Assembly (NCBI GenBank): GCA_002389905.1
Contig: DGRE01000047.1
Coordinates: 1 to 64,000 of the forward strand
Origin: Hungatella sp. UBA4396
Lineage (GTDB): Bacteria > Bacillota > Clostridia > Lachnospirales > Lachnospiraceae
Direction: 5' to 3'
Length of the DNA stretch: 64,000 nt
Shown here: positions 24,475 through 34,092 of the stretch, piece by piece
Position numbering within the stretch: position 1 is the stretch's first letter
Layout of the letters: each line of letters begins with the position of its first letter
Notes under the pieces: generated by a model
What the model was told of the DNA's origin: nothing
The model's input: only the letters and a program-made list of their open reading frames with translations
Database searches by the model: none
Made by a program: the position numbers and the translations under genes

Positions 24475-27207
24475 GTGACAAGGCGGGAAAGAAGGCAGAT
24501 TTTGATACTGGCTTTGTGCGCTGTTATTTTTGCTGTTTCCCTTTCCCTGATTTTCACCCAGGAAAAGGGTAAGCTGGACAGGGAATTTGGGAGTATGATT
24601 ACCGGCAGCCTGAATCTCCATATTCAGCATAATGCTGAGGAAATAGGCCAGGCCATTATAGACGTGGGACGAGCCATGCAGGTGGCAGAAAAAACGCTTC
24701 ACATGGTTGATCAGACTCCTCAGGATTTTTTTCGTCAGAGAAATGCTGAAAACCCTGTTTATGTGGTGGAATACCTGACTAAGGCGCAGATGGAGGACGG
24801 AGGTCTGTCTGCCCTGATACAGGACGAGAGCGGGAAGGCAGTCTGGAAGCTGGCAAATGGCCGGGAGCTGGTGTGCAGAATCCAATATGATGAAGCTTTG
24901 TCCGGCTATTATCTTTCGGTGATCATGCCCTTGAAGGAGGGGGAAAATCCGGGCGCATTGTACAGCAGTGTATCAATAGAGAGACTGCTGCGGGAGACTT
25001 CTGAAAGCGCAGTCTATCAGGATGTACAAAGCTGCTTTGTCACTGATGATGGAAGTATCATTTTCAACACCTTCCGGCCGGAGGAAAAAGGGGATTTATT
25101 TAAGGAGCTGGAAGGCTATGGTATGCCTTTGGAGGAAATTGACCGTGTCAAGGCAATCATAGAGAGCCCTGAGGTGGACAGCATCATCCTTTCGGTTCAG
25201 GGAGAAACTTATTTCATATCTGCGGCCCGGCTGGAGCAGAGTGGCTGGATTCTGGTGTCCTTTGCCCGGGGGCCTGAGGCTCTGGCACATTCGGAAAATA
25301 TTTTTACGAGCATTGTATATACCAGTGCGCTTTCCATCCTGCTGACTACGGCAATCGGGAGTATGGGGCTCTTTTTGTTTCTCTCCGGCCGGAAGCTCCT
25401 GCAGAAGGAGCAGGAATATGGTGCGGCACTGGCACAGCGGCTTAAGGCTATGTTTGAGCAGCACAGTGCTCTTAAGGTAGTTTTTGATGCAGAATCTTAC
25501 GAAATTGTAGACGCCAATCCTTCCCTGCTTGAGTACTTCGGATATACGAGAGAAGCTGTTCTGGGACGGAAGATTCATGAGTTCACTGATTTATCTCCTG
25601 AAATACATGATGAAAGGCTGAGGAAAGAGCTAAACAGAGAGGCAGTCTTTTCTGCTTCCCCCTACCGCCTTAAAAACGGAGAGATCAGATATATGGATGT
25701 TCATGCCTCCGTGGTTCAGGACGGGGAGAACAGACTGATATATGCCATACTCTTTGATGTGACTGACCGGGAGAAGTTCCGGGATGATCTGGTGCAGGAA
25801 AAGGAACGGCTCAGAATAACCCTGCAGTCTATCGGCGACGGAGTGGTGACAACGGACAGCAGCGGTGTGATTACCAGCTTAAACAGTGTGGCAGAGAAGC
25901 TGACAGGCTGGGAGAGTGATCAGGCCGTTGGCAGGCCTTTTGCCGATGTGTTTATCCTGAAAAATGAGGAGAGCGGCGAACCGGTGGAAAACCCGATTCA
26001 AAGGGTTCTGGAAACAGGGCTGATCATTGGTATGGCAAACCATACGGAGCTGGTTAACCGGCAGGGAGAGCGCATTTCTATCGCGGACAGTGCTGCTCCT
26101 ATTAAGACTGCGGATGGGCAGACCTTTGGCGTTGTCATGGTGTTCCGTGATGTAGGAGATGAAAAGGAGCACAACAGGCAGATCGAATTTTTAAGCTATC
26201 ATGATTGTTTGACCGGTCTTTATAACCGGCGCTACATAGAAGAAGCCATGAATTGTCTGAACAGGACGGAGTATTTACCGATTTCAGTGGTTATGGCGGA
26301 TGTCAACGGCCTTAAAATTACCAATGACGTATTCGGGCACAAGGCAGGGGATGCTCTGCTTCTCAGTGCAGCCGGGCTGATGAGAAAATGCTGCGGAAAG
26401 GATGCCATAATTGCCAGGTGGGGCGGAGATGAGTTTGTCATCCTGATGCCCCGGACAAGCCTTCAGACAGTGGAAGAGATAACCATGGAAATAAAGCATA
26501 CCCCCATTGTTATTGAGAACGGAAGCTTGTCCCTCAGCCTGTCTCTTGGCTGCGCCTGCAAGGACACAGCGGAGGGAAGCATTCATGCTGCTCTTCAGCA
26601 GGCCGAGGAATACATGTATCATCAGAAGCTTTTGGAGGGCAAGAGCTACCGGAGCGCCCTGATCAGCACCCTGCTGGTCACTCTCTATGAAAAGAGCAAT
26701 GAAACGGAAGAACACTCAAAGCGGATTGAAAAATATTGCCACGCCATAGGAAGAAGGCTTCAGCTTTCTTCCAAGGAGATGGATGAATTGTCCTTGTTTT
26801 CCCTTCTGCATGATATCGGAAAGGTCAACATTGACCCCAATATCTTAAAAAAGCCAGGCACTCTCACACAGGAGGAATGGGAGGAGATGAAGCGTCATCC
26901 TGAAATCGGCTACCGCATTGCCCAGGCAACGCCGGAACTGGCAACAGTGGCAGACTTGATTCTTTCCCATCACGAACGCTGGGATGGAAAAGGTTATCCC
27001 AGGGGATTAAAAGAAAGAGAGATTCCCCTTGCCTGTCGCATTCTGTCGGTGGTTGATGCTTTTGACGCCATGACCAATGACCGCATATACCGGCAGGCCA
27101 TGACAGCCGGGGAAGCTGTTTTGGAACTAGAGAGCGGTGCCGGGACCCAGTTTGATCCCAAGATGGCAGAGCTTTTAGTTGAAATAATTATAAATGAGGA
27201 AAAATGA
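24475..27207 (+). CDS. Membrane sensor with PAS, GGDEF and HD-GYP domains
   Basis: A 910-residue c-di-GMP signalling protein. Order: membrane helix (about 8-29), extracellular sensor region (30-275), second helix (about 277-303), two PAS domains (about 320-440 and 445-565), GGDEF domain (about 570-735) and HD-GYP domain (about 740-905). The synthase motif GGDEF is exact (650-654, preceded by RW). The HD-GYP metal residues His779-Asp780, the HH pair 832-833 and GYP 840-842 are all intact. It could therefore both make and break c-di-GMP, with the PAS or external domain deciding. The start is GTG 24475, after AAAGGGGG. It has its own promoter and stands alone. Confidence 0.88.
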   Translation: MTRRERRQILILALCAVIFAVSLSLIFTQEKGKLDREFGSMITGSLNLHIQHNAEEIGQAIIDVGRAMQVAEKTLHMVDQTPQDFFRQRNAENPVYVVEYLTKAQMEDGGLSALIQDESGKAVWKLANGRELVCRIQYDEALSGYYLSVIMPLKEGENPGALYSSVSIERLLRETSESAVYQDVQSCFVTDDGSIIFNTFRPEEKGDLFKELEGYGMPLEEIDRVKAIIESPEVDSIILSVQGETYFISAARLEQSGWILVSFARGPEALAHSENIFTSIVYTSALSILLTTAIGSMGLFLFLSGRKLLQKEQEYGAALAQRLKAMFEQHSALKVVFDAESYEIVDANPSLLEYFGYTREAVLGRKIHEFTDLSPEIHDERLRKELNREAVFSASPYRLKNGEIRYMDVHASVVQDGENRLIYAILFDVTDREKFRDDLVQEKERLRITLQSIGDGVVTTDSSGVITSLNSVAEKLTGWESDQAVGRPFADVFILKNEESGEPVENPIQRVLETGLIIGMANHTELVNRQGERISIADSAAPIKTADGQTFGVVMVFRDVGDEKEHNRQIEFLSYHDCLTGLYNRRYIEEAMNCLNRTEYLPISVVMADVNGLKITNDVFGHKAGDALLLSAAGLMRKCCGKDAIIARWGGDEFVILMPRTSLQTVEEITMEIKHTPIVIENGSLSLSLSLGCACKDTAEGSIHAALQQAEEYMYHQKLLEGKSYRSALISTLLVTLYEKSNETEEHSKRIEKYCHAIGRRLQLSSKEMDELSLFSLLHDIGKVNIDPNILKKPGTLTQEEWEEMKRHPEIGYRIAQATPELATVADLILSHHERWDGKGYPRGLKEREIPLACRILSVVDAFDAMTNDRIYRQAMTAGEAVLELESGAGTQFDPKMAELLVEIIINEEK

Positions 27208-27226
27208 CCGGAGAAGCCGGAGATAG

Positions 27227-27260
27227 AAAGAGTCTGCACCTGAATACGGGCAGGCTCTTT
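27227..27260 (+). terminator. Terminator-like hairpin after the GGDEF/HD-GYP gene
   Basis: AAAGAGTCTGC (27227-27237) pairs with GCAGGCTCTTT (27250-27260) with one T-G wobble. The T-run is short. Confidence 0.55.
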
Positions 27261-27271
27261 AAATGTACATA

Positions 27272-27311
27272 CAAAAATAAAAATCCCATTCAGCGGGTTA
27301 CTCTGAATGGG
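27272..27311 (-). terminator. rpsT terminator
   Basis: On the minus strand CCCATTCAG...CTGAATGGG forms a stem followed by ATTTTTATTTTT. Confidence 0.9.
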
Positions 27312-27330
27312 AGAAGTCTGTTCTATAAAA

Positions 27331-27594
27331 TTAAGCTATAGCGTTTACAGCCTTAGTGATTCTGGATACTTTTCTAGAAGCAGTATTCTTATGATATACG
27401 CCCTTTGTAGTAGCCTTATCGATTTCTGTGATAGCGCTGAGTAAACTTGCCTGTGCAGCAGCCTTGTCACCGGCAGCAATAGCAGCTTCTACCTTCTTAA
27501 TTGATGTCTTCACCTTGGATCTGATCGCTTTGTTTCTAGCGGCCTTTGTTTCGTTAACTAAGATTCTCTTTTTTGCGGATTTAATGTTAGCCAA
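27331..27594 (-). CDS. rpsT: 30S ribosomal protein S20
   Basis: A small basic helical protein that binds 16S rRNA in the 30S subunit body; 87 residues, the usual length. The N-terminus ANIKSAKKRILVNETKAARNKA is diagnostic. The true start is TTG at 27594, 6 nt after GGAGGTG; reading from an earlier codon would add five foreign residues through the ribosome binding site. Escherichia coli rpsT also starts with UUG and is repressed by its own product, so similar feedback is possible here. It is transcribed away from gpr, from its own promoter. Confidence 0.95.
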   Translation of the reverse strand: MANIKSAKKRILVNETKAARNKAIRSKVKTSIKKVEAAIAAGDKAAAQASLLSAITEIDKATTKGVYHKNTASRKVSRITKAVNAIA

Positions 27595-27687
27595 TCTGTA
27601 CACCTCCAATCAAATAATAAGTATAATCATTTTTTTGTTTCCCATTAAAGTCTGGACACGGACAGTTCAATGTAAACATACCTTAGT

Positions 27688-27716
27688 ATTTTAACGAATT
27701 TTAACGTATCTGTCAA
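27688..27716 (-). promoter_or_regulatory. rpsT promoter
   Basis: On the minus strand TTGACA (27716-27711), 17-nt spacer, TAAAAT (27693-27688), about 95 nt before the TTG start. Confidence 0.85.
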
Positions 27717-27792
27717 TACATAATTCCCGCTTTTTTGTAGAAAATGTAATTGTAAGGCATATATGGCTGAAAAAGTGAAAAAGGAGGAAGAA

Positions 27793-28770
27793 ATGGAAAA
27801 CACATTTGAAGTGCGCACAGACCTTGCGCTGGAGGAACAGGAAAGCTTTCCGGGAGACGGCGGTGAGATTACAGGGGTGTCCTTAAGGGAATGGCACAGA
27901 GCCAACAGCCCTATAAAGATGACGGAAGTGAAGATTTTGGATAAAAAAGGGGAAAAGGCCATGGGAAAGCCCATTGGAACCTATATCACCCTGGAGGCGG
28001 GAGAACTGTCTGTAAAGGATGAGGATTATCACAGGGAGGTTTCTGAGGAGCTGTCAAACCAGATCCAGAAGCTTTTGTCGGGGAAAAACTACAGGAAGCC
28101 TGATTTTCATTTATTGGTGGTGGGCCTTGGCAACAGCTCTGTAACCCCTGATTCCCTGGGGCCCAGGGTTCTTAAAAATCTTCAGGTTACAAGGCATTTA
28201 AAGGTCCAGTACGGGGATGATTTCTGGAGGGGCAGAAGCATGCCGGTGATCAGCGGGATCATACCCGGCGTTATGGCCCAGACCGGAATGGAAAGTGCGG
28301 AAATCTTAAAAGGGATCATAAGGGAGACAAAGCCTGATCTGATCATTGCCATTGACGCCTTGGCAGCCAGGAGCGTAAGGCGTCTGGGCACTACCATCCA
28401 GCTTACGGATACGGGAATTCACCCGGGCTCAGGAGTGGGCAATCACAGGCACAGTCTGACCAGGGAAAGCCTGGGAGTTCCGGTTATGGCTATTGGCGTC
28501 CCCACAGTGGTAGGGGCGGCGGCCATTGTCCATGATACGGTTTCCGCCATGATTGGAGCCTTGTCAAAGAGCATGGAAACAAAGGGCATGGGGGATTTTA
28601 TGGGAAGCATCAGCTCTGATGAGCAGTACGATCTGATCAGGGAACTTTTAGAGCCGGAATTTGGCCCTATGTACGTCACACCTCCTGATATTGATGAAAC
28701 GGTGAAGGAACTGAGCTTTACCATTTCCGAAGGAATTCATCTGGCATTTTTGGGACAGGAAGATTCGTAG
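27793..28770 (+). CDS. gpr: GPR endopeptidase (spore germination protease)
   Basis: The A25-family protease that starts degradation of small acid-soluble proteins when spores germinate. It is 325 residues from ATG 27793, which has AAGGAGG 7 nt upstream; an ATG at 27763 would add ten residues. The N-terminal FEVRTDLALEE resembles the SASP cleavage site where the zymogen cuts itself. VGLGNSSVTPDSLGPRV, IIAIDALAARS and IQLTDTGIHPGSGVGNHR are the family's conserved core. Forespore (SigG) control is expected from the family, but I could not confirm a SigG promoter. Confidence 0.93.
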   Translation: MENTFEVRTDLALEEQESFPGDGGEITGVSLREWHRANSPIKMTEVKILDKKGEKAMGKPIGTYITLEAGELSVKDEDYHREVSEELSNQIQKLLSGKNYRKPDFHLLVVGLGNSSVTPDSLGPRVLKNLQVTRHLKVQYGDDFWRGRSMPVISGIIPGVMAQTGMESAEILKGIIRETKPDLIIAIDALAARSVRRLGTTIQLTDTGIHPGSGVGNHRHSLTRESLGVPVMAIGVPTVVGAAAIVHDTVSAMIGALSKSMETKGMGDFMGSISSDEQYDLIRELLEPEFGPMYVTPPDIDETVKELSFTISEGIHLAFLGQEDS

Positions 28771-28846
28771 TAAATGACAGGCTTTTTGCATAGGATAGGA
28801 AAGGGAGCAAAATGCTTTCCAGTAAATTATTGTGCAGGAAGAGGCT

Positions 28847-30136
28847 ATGAGACAGAGAGACAGAGGAATCAACTGGTTTATAAAAAATATGATGATTGCA
28901 GTAAGCCTCATTCTGGCCGTGCTTCTGGCAGGAAAGACAGGAGGCTTCCAAAGGGCCGCCGGCTGGTTAAAGGGCGGGGCAGGCCTTGGAATCTCCTATA
29001 TCTGGCGCAGCCAGTATCCCGGTGCGGTCTGGGAGGAGGGAGAGACTGGGGACTTTCCGGGCGGCTTTTTTGGCAGCGTTCTTTTCGGCAGCTCTCCCAT
29101 CTACCGGTATAAGGGGAAACGGGAGGTGCCAAAAGCCGGCTATAACGAGGCGGACCCTGCCTATGAAGGGTATTTGGAAAGCGGACGATTTTATGAGGAA
29201 CACAGTTTTCTTTTATATGATGGAGGAGAGGAAAGCGGGGAAGATGGAAGTGTTAATGCAGAGGTTCACAGGGCTCCGGAGGAGCAGACGCCTGTAAAGA
29301 CAGAGATTCCCGTGGAAAAGGACCCGGCCATGACCTGTTCCTCAAGCAGCATATGGCCCATTGTGGGAGCCACCTACCGAAGGGAGCAGCTGGCTGATTA
29401 CGATTACATGATGAAGCATTTTTACAACGTTCATGCTTCTACCACCGCAGGAAGGGATTTAATGAAGGCGGATGACTTTCTTTCCGAGGATTTCACCCTG
29501 ACAGGAGAAAGTGACAAGCCCCAGATTCTCATTTACCACACCCACTCCCAGGAGGAGTTTGCGGATCACGGTCCGGATAACCCGGGGGCCACGATAGTGG
29601 GAGTCGGAACTTATCTGACAGAGCTTTTAACTGCCAAGGGCTATAACGTGATTCATGATACCTCGGTTTATGACCTGCAAGGTGGAAAGCTGGACAGAAA
29701 CAAGGCGTACACCCTGGCTTTAGAGGGCATTTCAGGCATTCTCCAGGAGAACCCTTCCATTGAAGTGGTGCTGGACATTCACCGGGATGGAGTCAATGAA
29801 AGCCTTCACATGGTGAATGAGGTAAACGGAAAGCCTACGGCCCCCATTATGTTTTTTAACGGAATCAGCCAGACTCCAAAGGGACAGATCGAATATCTGC
29901 CCAATCCCTACAGGGAGAAAAATCTGGCTTTCAGTTTTCAGATGCAGATTGATGCAGCGGCTTATTTCCCGGGCCTGACCCGGAAAATATACATAAAGGG
30001 ACTTCGTTATAACCAGCATTTGCGACCCAGGTCTTCTCTCATTGAAGTGGGGGCCCAGACCAATACTTACCAGGAAGCCTTAAATGCCATGGAGCCCCTG
30101 GCAGAAGTTTTGGATATGGTGTTGCAAGGGAATTAA
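28847..30136 (+). CDS. spoIIP: Stage II sporulation protein P (peptidoglycan amidase)
   Basis: SpoIIP cleaves amide bonds in septal peptidoglycan with SpoIID and SpoIIM during engulfment of the forespore. The 429-residue protein has one N-terminal membrane helix (about 14-33), a variable acidic linker, and the amidase domain from about residue 215. The domain has ILIYHTHSQEEF with the metal-binding His, VVLDIHRDG with the second His, and the end motif RYNQHLRPRSSLIEVGAQTNT with the catalytic Glu. ATG 28847 is preferred over the in-frame GTG at 28832 because a purine-rich site lies just before it. It directly follows gpr. Confidence 0.92.
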   Translation: MRQRDRGINWFIKNMMIAVSLILAVLLAGKTGGFQRAAGWLKGGAGLGISYIWRSQYPGAVWEEGETGDFPGGFFGSVLFGSSPIYRYKGKREVPKAGYNEADPAYEGYLESGRFYEEHSFLLYDGGEESGEDGSVNAEVHRAPEEQTPVKTEIPVEKDPAMTCSSSSIWPIVGATYRREQLADYDYMMKHFYNVHASTTAGRDLMKADDFLSEDFTLTGESDKPQILIYHTHSQEEFADHGPDNPGATIVGVGTYLTELLTAKGYNVIHDTSVYDLQGGKLDRNKAYTLALEGISGILQENPSIEVVLDIHRDGVNESLHMVNEVNGKPTAPIMFFNGISQTPKGQIEYLPNPYREKNLAFSFQMQIDAAAYFPGLTRKIYIKGLRYNQHLRPRSSLIEVGAQTNTYQEALNAMEPLAEVLDMVLQGN

Positions 30137-30187
30137 AAAAATGGTATATTTTAATTCGGAGAACATCAGAAAAGAGGAATTTACTAT

Positions 30188-32002
30188 ATGGCAGGCGCCC
30201 AGCAGAATAAAATACGGAATTTTTGCATTATTGCACATATTGATCACGGAAAATCCACCCTTGCGGACAGGATTATAGAAAAGACGGGACTTTTGACCAG
30301 CAGGGAAATGCAGTCCCAGGTCCTCGATAATATGGATCTGGAACGGGAGAGAGGAATTACCATCAAGGCTCAGACTGTCCGCACCGTTTACAAGGCCAAG
30401 GATGGCCAGGAATATATTTTTAACATGATCGATACCCCTGGTCATGTGGACTTTAACTATGAGGTTTCCAGAAGCCTTGCAGCCTGTGACGGAGCGGTCC
30501 TGGTGGTAGACGCTTCCCAGGGAATCGAAGCCCAGACTCTTGCAAACGTCTATATGGCACTGGATCACAATTTAGATGTGTTCCCGGTGCTTAATAAGAT
30601 CGATCTGCCCAGCGCAGACCCGGAGCGGGTGGTAAGTGAGATTGAGGATGTCATCGGAATTGAGGCCCATGACGCTCCCAGGATTTCCGCTAAGACAGGG
30701 GTAAACGTGGAAGATGTACTGGAGGCCATTGTGGAGAAGATACCGGCTCCGGCAGGCGATCCGGAGGGCCCCCTTCAGGCCCTGATTTTTGACTCCCTCT
30801 ACGACCAGTACAAGGGAGTAATCATATTCTTCCGGGTCAAGGAAGGAACAGTGAAAAAAGGCGATAAGGTCCTGATGATGGCTACCGGAGCTGTGGAAGA
30901 AGTGGTAGAGGTAGGCTATTTTGGCGCGGGCCAGTTCATTCCCTGTGAAGAGCTGAGTGCAGGCATGGTAGGCTATCTGACAGCCAGCATCAAAAACGTA
31001 AAGGATACGGCAGTGGGTGATACCATTACCCATGCAGGCCGCCCCTGCAAAGAGCCCCTTTCAGGATACAAGAAAGTGACCTCCATGGTTTACTGCGGAT
31101 TATATCCTGCCGACGGAGCCCGTTACAATGATCTTCGTGATGCCCTTGAAAAGCTGCAGCTTAATGATGCTTCCCTGTTTTTCGAACCGGAAACCTCCCT
31201 GGCCCTTGGCTTTGGATTCCGGAGCGGATTTTTAGGACTTCTCCATCTGGAGGTCATTCAGGAACGTTTGGAGAGAGAATACAACTTAGATTTAGTCACC
31301 ACGGCCCCCAGTGTTGTTTACAGGGTTTATAAGAAAAACGGAGATATGCTGGAGCTGACCAATCCTTCCAATCTTCCGGACCCTACGGAGATCGAATACA
31401 TGGAGGAGCCGATTGTCAGCGCGGAAATCATGGTGACCACGGAATTTGTAGGTGCTATTATGACCCTTTGCCAGGAGCGGCGGGGTGTATATCTGGGCAT
31501 GGAATACATGGAAGCCACCAGGGCACTGTTAAAGTATGAGCTTCCTTTGAATGAGATTATTTACGATTTCTTTGACGCACTGAAGTCCCGTTCCAAAGGC
31601 TATGCTTCCTTTGATTATGAGCTGAAGGGTTATGAGCGGTCTGAGCTGGTAAAGCTGGACATCCTGGTGAACAAGGAGGAAGTGGATGCCTTGTCCTTTA
31701 TTGTCCATGCGGAATCTGCCTATGACAGAGGACGGAGGATGTGTGAAAAGCTGAAGGACGAGATTCCGAGACAGCTTTTTGAAATCCCCATTCAGGCGGC
31801 CATCGGAGGAAAGATCATTGCCCGCGAGACGGTAAAAGCCATGAGAAAGGATGTTCTTGCCAAGTGTTACGGCGGCGATATTTCCCGTAAGAAAAAGCTT
31901 CTTGAAAAGCAGAAGGAAGGTAAAAAGCGTATGCGCCAGGTGGGCAATGTAGAAATACCGCAAAAGGCGTTCATGAGCGTATTAAAACTGGATGATGAAT
32001 AA
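30188..32002 (+). CDS. lepA: Elongation factor 4 (LepA)
   Basis: A ribosome-associated GTPase that affects initiation and back-translocates stalled ribosomes. The 604-residue length is normal. G1 AHIDHGKST at residues 16-24, G3 DTPGHVDF, G4 NKID, then the EF-G-like domains II, III and V, and the LepA-specific C-terminal domain ending KKLLEKQKEGKKRMRQVGNVEIPQ. AGAGGA precedes the ATG. It overlaps hemW by 11 nt. Confidence 0.97.
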   Translation: MAGAQQNKIRNFCIIAHIDHGKSTLADRIIEKTGLLTSREMQSQVLDNMDLERERGITIKAQTVRTVYKAKDGQEYIFNMIDTPGHVDFNYEVSRSLAACDGAVLVVDASQGIEAQTLANVYMALDHNLDVFPVLNKIDLPSADPERVVSEIEDVIGIEAHDAPRISAKTGVNVEDVLEAIVEKIPAPAGDPEGPLQALIFDSLYDQYKGVIIFFRVKEGTVKKGDKVLMMATGAVEEVVEVGYFGAGQFIPCEELSAGMVGYLTASIKNVKDTAVGDTITHAGRPCKEPLSGYKKVTSMVYCGLYPADGARYNDLRDALEKLQLNDASLFFEPETSLALGFGFRSGFLGLLHLEVIQERLEREYNLDLVTTAPSVVYRVYKKNGDMLELTNPSNLPDPTEIEYMEEPIVSAEIMVTTEFVGAIMTLCQERRGVYLGMEYMEATRALLKYELPLNEIIYDFFDALKSRSKGYASFDYELKGYERSELVKLDILVNKEEVDALSFIVHAESAYDRGRRMCEKLKDEIPRQLFEIPIQAAIGGKIIARETVKAMRKDVLAKCYGGDISRKKKLLEKQKEGKKRMRQVGNVEIPQKAFMSVLKLDDE

Positions 32003-33200
32003 AAAAGAACTGGAGCTTTATATACACATTCCCTTCTGTGCCCGCAAATGCGCATACTGCGATTTTCTCTCCTTCCCCGGAGATCAGCAGGCCCAGAGGG
32101 AATACAGTTTAAAATTAATAGAAGAGATTCGATGTCAGAGTGTCCGCGCCGAGGAATACCAGGTAGTCAGCGTATTTATAGGGGGAGGCACTCCTTCTAT
32201 ATTAAAGGCAGAATATATGGCGGAAATCCTTTGCAGTCTGAAGGAGAGTTTTCATATCCTTCCCGACGCGGAGATTTCCATGGAGGTAAATCCCGGCACT
32301 GTTACGGCTGAGGGCCTTGCCTGTTACAAAGAAGCAGGGGTCAACCGGATCAGCATGGGGCTTCAGTCTGCCGACGATCAGGAGCTGCGCTGGCTGGGAC
32401 GAATCCATACTTATGATGGATTTTTAAAAAGCTATCAGAGAGTCCGTATGGCGGGCTTTGACAATGTAAATGTGGATCTGATTTCCGCTATCCCGGGGCA
32501 GACTTTGGAATCCTGGAAAAATACCTTAAAGAAGACCGCTATGCTGAAGCCGGAGCACATATCCGCTTACAGCCTGATTGTGGAGAAGGGAACTCCCTAT
32601 TATGAACGGTACGGCGGCTATGAGCCTGCAGAGAGCCATTGCGGAGGTCAGAGCGCATGTCTTATGTCCCTGCCGGAGCTTCCTGATGAGGATATGGAGC
32701 GGGAAATGTATTATCTGACTCAGGAATTTTTAAGGGAACAGGGATATGAGCGGTACGAGATCTCCAATTATTCCAAAAAAGGATATGAGTGCAGGCATAA
32801 TATGGGGTACTGGATGGGAACAGAGTATCTGGGATTTGGACTGGGGGCTTCTTCTTACTTTGAAGGCTGCCGCTTTCACAATACCCCTGATTTTAGAGAA
32901 TACTGTAGTGCAGATTTTGATCAGGAAGAAATATTCCAGAAGGTTTTGAGACAGGATTTTGAAAAGCTGACCATAGAGCAGAAGATGGAAGAGTACATGT
33001 TTCTGGGACTGAGGATGATCGAAGGAGTTTCCGCCCAGGAATTTGTCAGCCGCTTTGGTCATAATATAAAAAATGTCTATGGAATGATTCTGTCGGAGAT
33101 GGAGGAAAACGGCCTTATGGAGTGGAAGGACGGATATTACCGTCTGACCTCCCGGGGAATTGATATCAGCAATTATGTGATGAGCCGTTTCCTGCTGTAG
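31992..33200 (+). CDS. hemW: Heme chaperone HemW (radical SAM)
   Basis: A radical-SAM-like protein once called HemN-like and now regarded as a heme chaperone. It is 402 residues, somewhat longer than the usual 380. The iron-sulfur motif CARKCAYCDF is present (Cys16, Cys20, Cys23 from the first ATG), as is VSVFIGGGTPS for SAM binding. True coproporphyrinogen dehydrogenases differ around the cluster. A region near residues 203-235 (YERYGGYEPAESHCGGQSA) looks like an insertion. Two ATGs (31992, 31995) lie inside lepA, so translation is coupled. A strong bidirectional terminator ends the unit. Confidence 0.9.
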   Translation: MMNKKELELYIHIPFCARKCAYCDFLSFPGDQQAQREYSLKLIEEIRCQSVRAEEYQVVSVFIGGGTPSILKAEYMAEILCSLKESFHILPDAEISMEVNPGTVTAEGLACYKEAGVNRISMGLQSADDQELRWLGRIHTYDGFLKSYQRVRMAGFDNVNVDLISAIPGQTLESWKNTLKKTAMLKPEHISAYSLIVEKGTPYYERYGGYEPAESHCGGQSACLMSLPELPDEDMEREMYYLTQEFLREQGYERYEISNYSKKGYECRHNMGYWMGTEYLGFGLGASSYFEGCRFHNTPDFREYCSADFDQEEIFQKVLRQDFEKLTIEQKMEEYMFLGLRMIEGVSAQEFVSRFGHNIKNVYGMILSEMEENGLMEWKDGYYRLTSRGIDISNYVMSRFLL

Positions 33201-33218
33201 AATGGTGTTGATATTTGT

Positions 33219-33264
33219 AAAAAGTGCCCTGATTAAGCCGTAAAGCTCTTTCAGGGCACTTTTC
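33219..33264. terminator. Bidirectional terminator between hemW and the first 3D-domain gene
   Basis: AAAAGTGCCCTGA pairs with TCAGGGCACTTTT, with A/T runs on both sides. It ends directly at the stop codon of the convergent gene. Confidence 0.9.
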
Positions 33265-33972
33265 TTATTGAACCAGAAATGCTTCTACATTCCGTAAGCC
33301 GTAGGCTCTGGTTTCTCCGTGGGTGTTGAAAAAAATATCGATGTGGTTTCCTTTTACTCCGCCTCCCCGGTCTTCTGCCGTGTAGATGACCCCGTTAATC
33401 ATGATACGGGTTCCGTAGGGAATGACTCTGGGGTCAACGGAAATGGTGTGGTTTGCCTTTGCAATGGTTCCGGTGCTGGTTCGTCCACCCCAGCCGCCGG
33501 AGCACTGCCTGCAGGGGCAGTAGGCTGTGGTGCGGAACACTCCCAGGGAGCGGAGCTGGGAGGAGGCGGGAATATCCTTGCCGTAGAGCTTGGAGGAGAA
33601 TCTCTGTCCGCCTGCATAGGTTTCTACCAGAAAGGTGCCTTCTCCGTAGGATTCCCAGGGTACGGAGATATCAAAGCCGCAGTTTCCTGTTCCCAGGCCC
33701 CGGGCAGCTAAGTCCTCCCGGTAAATGGATGCTTCTGCGGTCAATTCGGCAGCCACCTGTCCGTTTGCCTGATTGGTGATGACTACTTTTACCTCCAGAG
33801 GCTGGTCTGCCTGGGAACTGTTAAATGCCCATCCTCTTACTCCGTTTTCGTCCGCGTAATCGACGATGCCTGATGCCTGGGCGGCAAAGATATTAAGGGC
33901 GCTGATCCATAAAAACGCCGTCATTAGTAATGCTCCTGAGAGCCAGTGAATTCGCTTTGCTGTTTGTGTCAT
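33265..33972 (-). CDS. Secreted 3D-domain protein (RlpA-like double-psi beta-barrel)
   Basis: A 235-residue exported protein. Seen: a signal peptide (about 1-30, ending near FAAQASG), a beta-rich middle domain (about 32-130), and a C-terminal 3D domain. The three conserved aspartates lie in VDPRVIPYGT, YTAEDRGG and GNHIDIFF. The 3D fold is a double-psi barrel related to lytic transglycosylases such as MltA and Sps1-type resuscitation factors, so it probably acts on peptidoglycan. AAAGGATG precedes the ATG. It is transcribed from the promoter at 34065-34092. It has a paralogous neighbour upstream, but a terminator separates them. Confidence 0.85.
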   Translation of the reverse strand: MTQTAKRIHWLSGALLMTAFLWISALNIFAAQASGIVDYADENGVRGWAFNSSQADQPLEVKVVITNQANGQVAAELTAEASIYREDLAARGLGTGNCGFDISVPWESYGEGTFLVETYAGGQRFSSKLYGKDIPASSQLRSLGVFRTTAYCPCRQCSGGWGGRTSTGTIAKANHTISVDPRVIPYGTRIMINGVIYTAEDRGGGVKGNHIDIFFNTHGETRAYGLRNVEAFLVQ

Positions 33973-34064
33973 AAGTTACATCCTTTCTTTTTACAATCTG
34001 TAATATGATTTAACATAATATAAATATTTGTAACAGAATTGTAATAAATGAGGTACAAGTAATT

Positions 34065-34092
34065 ATTTTACACATTTTTCCAGATTTGTCAA
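34065..34092 (-). promoter_or_regulatory. Promoter of the first 3D-domain gene
   Basis: On the minus strand TTGACA (34092-34087), 16-nt spacer, TAAAAT (34070-34065). Confidence 0.8.

Noticed and set aside
27620..27792. SigG-type promoter before gpr
   Set aside because: Forespore control is expected, but no sequence matched both the -35 and -10 of SigG convincingly at the right spacing.
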